A DNA stretch of 6,936 nucleotides from Clostridia bacterium (GTDB lineage Bacteria > Bacillota > Clostridia > Oscillospirales > QAMX01). Below the pieces are notes generated by a model, which saw only the letters and a list, made by a program, of their open reading frames with translations, had not been told where the DNA came from and ran no database searches. Location: positions 1 to 6,936 of the forward strand of contig JAKSPX010000079.1 of the NCBI GenBank assembly GCA_024404415.1, given 5' to 3'. Positions 1 to 5,103 of the stretch are shown in pieces; within the stretch, counting starts at the first letter, position 1; every line of letters begins with the position of its first letter. Position numbers and translations under genes: made by a program.

Positions 1-1
1 C

Positions 2-307
2 CCACCAGGACTGCTTGGCCTGGACGTAGGTCTCGACGGTGACTTCGCTGTCGAGCTCGGCGGCCATGTAATCCGCGTAGGACATCACGCCTTCGGCGGG
101 AGCGGCTTCTTCGGAAGCAGTGTCTTCTTCAGCAGGAGCCGGAACGGTAACGGCGTCTTCTCCGGCGGGAGCGGGAGCAACGTCCTCTCCGGCAGGGGCA
201 GCTTCGGAAACGGCTTCGGATTCATCCTCGCTGGCAGCTTCTTCGCCGCAGGCGGCGAAAGCCATGATCATAGCGAGGACAAGCAGCAAAGCGATGAGCT
301 TTTTCAT
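2..307 (-). CDS. Lipoprotein of unknown function, N-terminal part (cut by window edge)
   Basis: Only the first 102 codons lie in the window; the reading frame is still open at the left edge. The product begins MKKLIALLLVLAMIMAFAAC, a classical lipoprotein signal peptide: two lysines, a hydrophobic core and a lipobox FAAC with the predicted lipidated Cys at residue 20. Residues 21 to about 75 form a low-complexity linker rich in Glu, Ala, Pro and Ser, with APAGED occurring twice, so probably a disordered spacer that holds the domain away from the membrane. A structured part seems to start near residue 76 (SYADYMAAELDSEVTVETYV), too short here to assign a family. The start is supported by AAGGAG at 320-315, seven bases before the ATG, and by a consensus promoter upstream. 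It follows the ABC operon on the same strand but has its own promoter, so it need not be functionally linked. Lipoprotein status is well supported; the function is not recognised. Confidence 0.85.
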   Translation of the reverse strand, partial: MKKLIALLLVLAMIMAFAACGEEAASEDESEAVSEAAPAGEDVAPAPAGEDAVTVPAPAEEDTASEEAAPAEGVMSYADYMAAELDSEVTVETYVQAKQSWW

Positions 308-355
308 GTGTGTTCTCCTTATTGACGGTTTATTTCGGTTTCTTAACCGTACAAT

Positions 356-383
356 ATTATATCGCGCCTGAAAATTATGTCAA
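356..383 (-). promoter_or_regulatory. Consensus sigma-A promoter for the lipoprotein gene
   Basis: On the minus strand TTGACA (383-378) and TATAAT (361-356) are both perfect consensus hexamers separated by 16 bp. The predicted start of transcription lies near 349-350, giving an untranslated leader of about 40 bases that contains AAGGAG before the ATG at 307. The surrounding DNA (330-405) is much more AT-rich than the flanking genes. I see no intrinsic terminator between the end of the ABC operon at 426 and this promoter, so read-through from the operon is also possible. Confidence 0.85.
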
Positions 384-425
384 TGTTCATTATGACTTAT
401 TCATTGCGGCGCTTTCGTACATAAT

Positions 426-1127
426 TTAGTGCTTTTTCTTTTTGATCTTTTCCGAAAGAAAACAAACGCCGATGATCACCCAGGTGCACCCGAGGATGAC
501 GAGCATCCAGACTGCCGTGGCAGGAAGCGGCCCGAGGTCGGCTCCGCCCCCGGCGGAGGCGAGGGCGCTGACCTGATCGAGGCGGTAAAGCGAGGAGGTG
601 TCGGAGAAAAGCTTTTCCAGATAGGCGTCGTCGACGGTCTTTTTGCGTTTGACCGACTTGGTGGCGTCCTCAATGAGCTGACCGGCGGCGTTTCTGAGCG
701 AGGCCGAGCCGTTGAAGACAGGGGTGACGAAGCTATGTTCCACGTTGTCGATCAGGAGGCGGGAGGCATCCAGCTTGACCTGATAGTGAAGGTCGTTATC
801 CTCGCCAGCGCGGGAAAGGTAATCGAGGTAATCCGGGTCGTTCTGCGCCTTGAGGGTGACCGGGATGTAGCCCTCGGTCTCGGCGTAACCGAGCTGGACC
901 TTGTTGGTGAGGAGGTAGGAGGCGAAGAGCCACGAAGCTAAAACCTCGCCGGAATCTTCTTTGTTGAAGATGCAGACGGACGGCCCCTGCGAGATGATCT
1001 GCGGATTTTCGGGATCATACTGCGGCACGGGGTAGACGGCCGTTTCGAAGCGGACCAGCTTATCCTCGCTGATGTCCGAAAGCGGCGCGTCGGTGCCCAT
1101 CCAGGTGGCGCCCGCCGTGGAGTCCAC
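426..1127 (-). CDS. Solute-binding protein, C-terminal fragment with membrane anchor
   Basis: This 233-residue frame is the second lobe of the same binding protein; its ATG at 1127 is probably not a real start but an in-frame position called because of the frameshift. Family sequence includes DSTAGATWMG, SQGPSVCIFNKED, WLFASYLLTNKVQLGYAETEGYIPV (the usual helix and G-Y-x-P-V turn near the end of this family) and SFVTPVF. The C-terminus is atypical: after an Ala/Gly-rich linker comes LPATA (fragment residues 201-205, bases 527-513), then about 19 hydrophobic residues and a tail of SEKIKKKKH. This arrangement of pentapeptide, hydrophobic span and basic tail fits either a simple transmembrane anchor or a sortase sorting signal of LPxTA type. 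Since the N-terminus is also lipidated, the protein would be anchored at both ends. No other recognisable domain is seen. Confidence 0.75.
   Translation of the reverse strand: MDSTAGATWMGTDAPLSDISEDKLVRFETAVYPVPQYDPENPQIISQGPSVCIFNKEDSGEVLASWLFASYLLTNKVQLGYAETEGYIPVTLKAQNDPDYLDYLSRAGEDNDLHYQVKLDASRLLIDNVEHSFVTPVFNGSASLRNAAGQLIEDATKSVKRKKTVDDAYLEKLFSDTSSLYRLDQVSALASAGGGADLGPLPATAVWMLVILGCTWVIIGVCFLSEKIKKKKH
429..527 (-). other. C-terminal anchor or LPxTA sorting-like signal of the binding protein
   Basis: Codons here read LPATA, then a hydrophobic stretch of about 19 residues (VWMLVILGC...VCFL), then SEKIKKKKH and the stop. The order of motif, membrane span and basic tail is that of a cell-wall sorting signal. 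Class D sortases of Bacillus are known to use LPNTA, so LPxTA is plausible but not proven. The alternative is a plain C-terminal transmembrane helix with a cytoplasmic Lys-rich tail. No sortase gene is present in the window. Confidence 0.5.
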
Positions 1128-1974
1128 CGCAAAGATGCACTGGCCGGCGTTTAAGAAGTTTGCCGGGTACCCGGATGTCCTTCAGGAGCGGACGGGTGGT
1201 ATCGGTGAAGATGTCGATAGTCCCCGCGTCGGTGGAGTAGCCCGCGCCCTTCTGGCGTAGCATCTGGATCATCATATTGTCGGTGGACTTATAGATGAAG
1301 GGGATCAGCACCTTCTGACCGTTGACGGCGAAATTGCCGTCGGCGTCGGTTTTCATGGCCGCCTCGGAGACCTCGAAGATGAAGTCCCAGGTCAGCGTCT
1401 CGGGAAGTGTAAAGCCGAGCTTTTCGACAAAGGTCTTGTTGACGTAGCAGGCCTCGGTGGAGCGCATGAAGGGGAGGGCGTAGGTGGACCCGGCCAGAAC
1501 GCCTTCCTTGAGGAACTGCGGCACCACCTCGTCGGTCTTCGGCGAGTCGAATTTGACCTCGCTTCCGCCGAGACCGTAGGCATCGTTTGCCATCAGCTCG
1601 TCCAGCGGCACCACCACGTTGTCCCCGGTCATGTAGGTCGCGATGTGGTCGGGGTAGGTGATGCAGACGTTGGGGGTGGTGTTGGTGGCGATGTTGGTGA
1701 TGACGTCGTTATAGATCTTGGTGTAATCGGTGTAGAGGCGGAGATTGACCTTGATCTGGGGGTAGAGCGCCTCAAAATCCTTGATGGCGGTCTCGTAAAC
1801 CTTTACCTGCGTCTTGTTGGTGTCGTTCTTGGCCCAGAAGGTGATCTCGTAGGGGGCGGTCTCGTCGAAGCTTTCCGGCACGACGAAATCATTGCGCTCC
1901 CGCGCGCCGTGGCAGGCGGAAAGGAGCGGGAGGAGTAAGACGAGCGTGAGAAGGAGAGCGACAAGCTTTTTCAT
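1060..1974 (-). CDS. Solute-binding protein, N-terminal fragment (lipoprotein)
   Basis: As read, this frame gives 304 residues, of which about the first 267 are genuine. Residues 1-21 form a lipoprotein signal: MKK, then a Leu-rich core, then lipobox LSAC with the lipidated Cys at 21. The mature part starts with a short linker and then the family 1 binding-protein fold, visible as YEITFWAKND (first beta strand), a helix ending DFEALYPQIKV, PNVCITYPDHIATYM (strand and helix at the cleft) and VVPLDELM. Later pieces such as YALPFMRSTEACYVNK and ETLTWDFIFEVSEA match the conserved region where such proteins place their hinge and cleft residues. It would capture a sugar or polyol-phosphate for the permeases encoded just upstream. 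The exact ligand cannot be read from the sequence. The last 37 residues are out of frame and should be ignored. Confidence 0.8.
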   Translation of the reverse strand: MKKLVALLLTLVLLLPLLSACHGARERNDFVVPESFDETAPYEITFWAKNDTNKTQVKVYETAIKDFEALYPQIKVNLRLYTDYTKIYNDVITNIATNTTPNVCITYPDHIATYMTGDNVVVPLDELMANDAYGLGGSEVKFDSPKTDEVVPQFLKEGVLAGSTYALPFMRSTEACYVNKTFVEKLGFTLPETLTWDFIFEVSEAAMKTDADGNFAVNGQKVLIPFIYKSTDNMMIQMLRQKGAGYSTDAGTIDIFTDTTRPLLKDIRVPGKLLKRRPVHLCGGLHGGRHLDGHRRAAFGHQRG

Positions 1975-2834
1975 CCCTTGGTGCCTCCTCTCGAAACGCC
2001 TTCCATGATCTTTTTGCGGAAGACGAGGAAGAGAATGATCAGCGGCACCGAGATGACCACCACCGCCGCCATCATGGCGGGGATGTTTTCGCGGCCGAAG
2101 CCGTTTTCGCGGATCTCCTGAATGCCGTTGGAGACGAGGAAGTAGGCCTGATCGTCGGTGATGAGGCGCGGCCAGACGTAGGAATTCCAGCACTCGATGA
2201 TCTTGAGGATGGTCACGGTGACCATGGTCGGGCGGCAGATGGGCAGGAGCACCTTGAAGAGGTACTTGATATCCGAGGTGCCGTCCACCTTGGCGGCGTA
2301 GTAAAGCTCGTCGGGCACCTGGGCGAAGGTTTCGCGCAGCAGGTAGATATAGAAGACCGAGGTGACCGAGGGGAGGATCAGGCCGAGGAAGGTGTTGCGA
2401 AGATCAAGGTCGGTGACGGTGACGAAGTTGGTGATGATGACCAATTCGTTCGGGATCATCATGAGCGAGAGGAAGAGGGTGAACAAAAAGTTCTTGCCGC
2501 GGAACTCCAACCTTGCGAAGGCGAAGGCCGCGAAGGTGATGACGAGGATCATCAGGGCCGTGGTCGCCAGCGTGAAGATCAACGTGTTGAGGAAATAATC
2601 GCCGAGAGGCACGGCGGTGAAGGCCTCACCGTAGTTCTGCAGGGTGGGGGAGAGCGTGAAGAATTTCGGGATGTATTCGGCGTTATAGTCGCCGTAGTCC
2701 TTGAGGGAGGTCAGGAGCATCCAGTAAAAGGGGAAAAGCACCATGATGGCCCAGACCGAGAGGAAGAAATAGATCACGCCGGAAAGCGTGCGGCGTCTGA
2801 TGCGGGCGATCCGCGCAGTTTTTTCAATGTCCAA
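1971..2834 (-). CDS. ABC importer permease, MalG/UgpE type
   Basis: A 287-residue inner component of the importer, the usual length for this family (270-290). It has about six membrane segments; the first is near residues 18-42 (VIYFFLSVWAIMVLFPFYWMLL). The EAA loop that docks on the ATPase is at residues 176-198, reading ELYYAAKVDGTSD and ending VLLPICRP, with the conserved Gly185 and Leu-Pro. The C-terminus MEGVSRGGTKG is the characteristic MalG/UgpE ending. The start is a TTG at 2834-2832: the frame is closed by TGA at 2855-2853, no ATG lies between, and the next in-frame Met (residue 31) is inside the first membrane span. A GGCGGT stretch seven bases upstream may serve as a weak ribosome site. 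It lies 18 bases after the partner permease gene and overlaps the binding protein gene by four bases. The likely substrate is a sugar or glycerol-3-phosphate. Confidence 0.92.
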   Translation of the reverse strand: MDIEKTARIARIRRRTLSGVIYFFLSVWAIMVLFPFYWMLLTSLKDYGDYNAEYIPKFFTLSPTLQNYGEAFTAVPLGDYFLNTLIFTLATTALMILVITFAAFAFARLEFRGKNFLFTLFLSLMMIPNELVIITNFVTVTDLDLRNTFLGLILPSVTSVFYIYLLRETFAQVPDELYYAAKVDGTSDIKYLFKVLLPICRPTMVTVTILKIIECWNSYVWPRLITDDQAYFLVSNGIQEIRENGFGRENIPAMMAAVVVISVPLIILFLVFRKKIMEGVSRGGTKG

Positions 2835-2852
2835 AATTTCGCACCGCCTTTC

Positions 2853-3743
2853 TCAATAATAGACGTGATTCTTCTTGACCAGGAGGTTGATGCAGGTGAT
2901 GGTCAGGACGATGACGAAAAGAATGATGGCCGCGGCCGAGGCGTAGGAGGGGTAGCCGCCGCTGTCTCCGTAGAGCATGTCGTAGACGTAGCCGACGATG
3001 GTGTTCATGCCTGCGGCGTTGAGGTTGGTGCCGAAGAGCGCCACCGCGTCGCTATACGCCTTGAAAGCGCCGATGAAGCCGGTTATGATGAGGTAGAAGA
3101 GCATGGGGGAGATCATCGGGAGGGTGATGCGGCGGAAAATGCGGAATTTGGAGGTGCCGTCGATGCGGGCGGCGTTGTAATAATCCTGATTGACCGAGGC
3201 GAGTGCACCGGTGAGGATGAGGATCTTGAAGGGGAGCACGACCCAAATGGTGTAGAAGCAGAGGACAAACATCTTGGCCCAGTATGGCCCCTCGATGAAG
3301 TCCACCGCGGTCCCGCCGAACCAGCCGATCAGGAGGTTGACAAGACCTTCGGAGTAGGCGGTCTTCTTGAAGAGGATCATAAAGACCAGGCCGACCGCGA
3401 GGGTGTTGGTGACGTAGGGGAGGAAGAAGACCGTCTGGTAAAGGTCGCGGAGGGGCTTGATGGCGTTGAGGCCGAGGGAGATCAGGAGTGCGAGCCCCGT
3501 GGAGAGCGGGACGGTGATGATGACCAGAAGGAAGGTGTTCTTGACCGCCTGCAGGAAATAGGGGTCGTGGAGAACATAGGAGTAGTTATAAAAGCCGGTG
3601 CCGAAAAAGGTCTGCGACGCCGAATTGTAGCCCTCTTCAAAGGAATAGACGAACACGTCCACCAGCGGGTAGACCATGAAAACGCCGAGGAAGAGGATGG
3701 CGGGCAGGAGATAAAGCCAGGCTTTCCACTGTTTCTTTTCCAT
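2853..3743 (-). CDS. ABC importer permease, MalF/UgpA type
   Basis: A 296-residue membrane component that pairs with the downstream MalG/UgpE-type permease to form the channel. Six hydrophobic segments are visible, starting near residues 9-34 (WLYLLPAILFLGVFMVYPLV), then about 66-91, 101-124, 155-180, 209-232 and 270-290. The EAA loop lies at residues 187-208, reading YYNAARIDGTSK then ITLP, with conserved Ala190-Ala191, Asp194 and Gly195, and is the contact to the ATPase. Length and layout are those of UgpA/LacF-like proteins without the extra N-terminal helices of enteric MalF. The ATG at 3743 follows GAGGTGA (3754-3748) at a good distance. The gene starts 17 bases after the ATPase gene, so it is co-transcribed. 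The substrate cannot be deduced from the permease alone. Confidence 0.93.
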   Translation of the reverse strand: MEKKQWKAWLYLLPAILFLGVFMVYPLVDVFVYSFEEGYNSASQTFFGTGFYNYSYVLHDPYFLQAVKNTFLLVIITVPLSTGLALLISLGLNAIKPLRDLYQTVFFLPYVTNTLAVGLVFMILFKKTAYSEGLVNLLIGWFGGTAVDFIEGPYWAKMFVLCFYTIWVVLPFKILILTGALASVNQDYYNAARIDGTSKFRIFRRITLPMISPMLFYLIITGFIGAFKAYSDAVALFGTNLNAAGMNTIVGYVYDMLYGDSGGYPSYASAAAIILFVIVLTITCINLLVKKNHVYY

Positions 3744-3760
3744 GTTGTCACCTCGGATGC

Positions 3761-4864
3761 TCAGAGCGCGAAGAGAATGCGCTCTTCGGTGGCGCGGTCA
3801 TAGAGGAAGACCTTGCGCGGCTTGAGCGAGAAGCGCACGTCACGAGCGGAAACGTCGATCGTGGAGGCGATTTCGGCCCCGACGATGGAGCGGATGGCGA
3901 CGTTTTCCGATTCCGGGTGGGTGGAAACGACGCTGACGTCGCGGCCCATGACTTCGATGCCGGAAAGGGCGCAGGTAAGCGGGCCTTCTTTGTCAGGGAT
4001 GAAGCCCTCCGGGCGGATGGCGGCGTAGACCTCGCCATCGGGCGCGCCGGGGACCGAGAGGACAGGCTGATGGGCAATGAAAAGCATTTCCTTTTCCACG
4101 CGGGCGTGGAAGACGTTGATCGGCGGCGTGCCGAGGAATTTGGCCACGAAGAGGTTCACCGGGGAATCGTAGACCTCCTGCGGCTTGCCGATCTGCTGGA
4201 TGACGCCTTCCTTCATCACGACGATCATGTCGGAGATGCTCATGGCCTCCTCCTGGTCGTGGGTGACGAAGACGGTGGTCACGCCGGTCTCGCGCTGGAT
4301 GCGGCGGATCTCCTCGCGGGTCTGTAAGCGCAGACGGGCGTCGAGGTTGGAAAGCGGCTCGTCAAGGAGCAGGACGCGCGGCGTTTTCACCAGCGCGCGG
4401 GCGATGGCGACGCGCTGCTGCTGGCCGCCGGAGAGCTCCGAGGGCTTGCGGTCCATGTAGTTTTCAAGCTGAACGAGGGCCGCGGCGGACTCCACGCGCT
4501 TGTTCATCTCTTCCTTGGTGAGCTTTTCCGCGCCCTTGAGGTTTTCCAGGGGGAAGCGGATGTTCTGCCGTACGGTGAGATGGGGATAAAGGGCGTAATT
4601 CTGGAAAACGAGGCCGACGCCGCGCTTTTCCGGCGGCAGATCGGTCACGTCGTCGTCGCCGAAGAGGATGTGCCCTTCGGTGGGGGACTGGAGGCCACTG
4701 ATGAGGTTCAGGGTGGTGCTCTTGCCGCAGCCGGAGGGGCCGAGCAGGCCGACCAGCTTGCCGTCGGGGATCTCGAAATCAAAATCGTTCACCGCGATGA
4801 CGTCGGGGAGCTTCTTGGTGCGGTTGGGGAATATTTTGGTCAGGTCTTTTAAGATGACTTTCAT
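3761..4864 (-). CDS. ugpC: ABC importer ATP-binding protein, UgpC/MalK/MsmX type
   Basis: A 367-residue cytoplasmic ATPase that powers the importer. All nucleotide-binding motifs are intact: Walker A GPSGCGKST at 42-50, Q-loop Gln88 in FQNYALYPHLTV, signature LSGGQ at 144-148, Walker B VLLLDE at 164-169 with catalytic Glu169, D-loop SNLD at 172-175, and switch His202 in VTHDQEEAM. After residue about 235 follows the C-terminal beta-rich TOBE/OB regulatory region typical of MalK/UgpC (for example AAIRPEGF), so the protein is not the short form of ATPase. It is the first gene of the operon; the ATG at 4864 is preceded by GAGGT (4878-4874) and a promoter at 4916-4944. Placing the ATPase first and the binding protein last is the reverse of many sugar operons. 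In Firmicutes such ATPases sometimes serve several importers; here the close linkage suggests a dedicated partner. The ugpC label marks the family and does not prove glycerol-3-phosphate as substrate. Confidence 0.95.
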   Translation of the reverse strand: MKVILKDLTKIFPNRTKKLPDVIAVNDFDFEIPDGKLVGLLGPSGCGKSTTLNLISGLQSPTEGHILFGDDDVTDLPPEKRGVGLVFQNYALYPHLTVRQNIRFPLENLKGAEKLTKEEMNKRVESAAALVQLENYMDRKPSELSGGQQQRVAIARALVKTPRVLLLDEPLSNLDARLRLQTREEIRRIQRETGVTTVFVTHDQEEAMSISDMIVVMKEGVIQQIGKPQEVYDSPVNLFVAKFLGTPPINVFHARVEKEMLFIAHQPVLSVPGAPDGEVYAAIRPEGFIPDKEGPLTCALSGIEVMGRDVSVVSTHPESENVAIRSIVGAEIASTIDVSARDVRFSLKPRKVFLYDRATEERILFAL

Positions 4865-4884
4865 AAGGAATCTACCTCGCTTTG

Positions 4885-4904
4885 CCGCCCGCGGGGAATG
4901 GCGG
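4885..4904 (-). other. GC-rich hairpin in the leader of the ABC operon
   Basis: In the predicted mRNA leader, CCGCC (4904-4900) can pair with GGCGG (4889-4885) across a ten-base loop. A competing fold uses the self-complementary CCCGCGGG inside. It sits between the promoter and the GAGGT ribosome site and has no following U-run, so it is not a terminator. It could stabilise the mRNA or mean nothing. Confidence 0.35.
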
Positions 4905-4915
4905 TATTTTCCTCT

Positions 4916-4944
4916 ATTTTATTCCATGCGGCGAAAAAAGTCAA
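4916..4944 (-). promoter_or_regulatory. Sigma-A type promoter for the ABC importer operon
   Basis: On the minus strand TTGACT (4944-4939) and TAAAAT (4921-4916) each match the consensus at five of six positions and are separated by exactly 17 bp. Transcription should start near 4909, giving a leader of about 45 bases before the ATPase start codon. It diverges from the plus-strand promoter at 4999-5027, with 54 bp between the two -35 boxes. Confidence 0.75.
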
Positions 4945-4955
4945 TCGCAAAAGAC

Positions 4956-4986
4956 TGAATATTCATACATATACGGCCGGAATATG
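4956..4986. promoter_or_regulatory. Possible operator: palindromes between the divergent promoters
   Basis: TGAATATTCA (4956-4965) is a perfect ten-base palindrome. Directly next to it CATAT (4968-4972) and ATATG (4982-4986) form an inverted repeat around a nine-base GC-rich spacer that holds CGGCCG. Both lie in the gap between the two divergent -35 boxes, a usual place for regulator binding. The region is AT-rich, so short palindromes may arise by chance, and no regulator gene is in the window. Confidence 0.3.
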
Positions 4987-4998
4987 CAGAAATCATGC

Positions 4999-5027
4999 TT
5001 GACAAAGTCGAAAAATCGTACTATACT
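4999..5027 (+). promoter_or_regulatory. Strong sigma-A promoter for the permease-phosphoribosyltransferase pair
   Basis: TTGACA (4999-5004) is a perfect -35 box and TATACT (5022-5027) matches the -10 consensus at five of six positions, with an ideal 17 bp spacer. Transcription should start near 5033-5034, leaving a leader of about 70 bases with notable secondary structure before the permease ATG at 5104. Confidence 0.85.
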
Positions 5028-5033
5028 GAACAC

Positions 5034-5097
5034 GTACCTGAATGGTACCGTCACCCGGAAAGTCCCCCCTTTCCGGGAATTTTGATTTGACGGAGGT
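5034..5097 (+). promoter_or_regulatory. Structured leader, candidate attenuator or ribosome-site switch
   Basis: Three pairings can be drawn. GTACC (5034-5038) pairs with GGTAC (5044-5048) around a five-base loop right at the predicted transcript start. CCCGGAAAG (5054-5062) pairs perfectly with CTTTCCGGG (5069-5077) around a six-base loop and is followed by AATTTTGATTT, which is terminator-like although the U-run is weak. CCGTCA (5048-5053), directly before that hairpin, is complementary to TGACGG (5088-5093), which includes the first two G of the ribosome site GGAGGT (5092-5097). The leader could therefore stop transcription or hide the ribosome site of the permease gene. It does not show the conserved core of the purine riboswitch, and I recognise no known class. 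Confidence 0.5.
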
Positions 5098-5103
5098 CAC
5101 GCT

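Larger units (their letters stand above)
426..1974 (-). pseudogene. ABC transporter solute-binding lipoprotein gene, interrupted by one frameshift
   Basis: This is the complete locus of one extracellular solute-binding protein (family 1, UgpB/MalE type) whose reading frame changes once. Frame A runs from the ATG at 1974 and gives sensible family sequence to about Ile267 (codon 1176-1174). It then turns into Arg/His/Gly-rich nonsense and stops at 1062-1060. The correct continuation lies in the next frame, where it reads YPANFLNAGQCIFAVDSTAG, matching the family pattern F..G.. followed by a small-residue turn. That second frame is closed upstream by TGA at 1184-1182, so the shift must lie between 1181 and about 1160. 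Removing one C or G from the CCGGG run (1174-1170) restores a single frame of 515 residues. The ATG overlaps the stop codon of the preceding permease gene (ATGA, 1974-1971), implying translational coupling. The lesion may be a sequencing error, a recent mutation or, less likely, programmed frameshifting. Confidence 0.8.

Noticed and set aside
308..425. Terminator of the ABC operon
   Set aside because: No stem followed by a T-run on the minus strand was found between the stop at 426 and the next promoter.
429..941. A 170-residue plus-strand frame over the binding protein gene
   Set aside because: Acidic Gly/Val-rich composition with no domain; complement of the true minus-strand frame.
1974..2193. 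N-terminal extension of the binding protein upstream of its MKK start
   Set aside because: These 73 codons overlap the permease gene in another frame and give Arg/His-rich nonsense. The ATG at 1974 gives an exact lipoprotein signal and the ATGA overlap.
2865..3803. A 312-residue open frame on the plus strand, antisense to the first permease gene
   Set aside because: Highly acidic low-complexity composition (long Glu/Asp/Gly/Val stretches) and no ribosome site. It mirrors the membrane codons of the true permease on the minus strand.
5030..5103. Purine riboswitch in the leader of the permease gene
   Set aside because: The leader is only about 70 bases and shows no three-way junction with the conserved loop sequences. 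Only hairpins and a ribosome-site pairing can be drawn.
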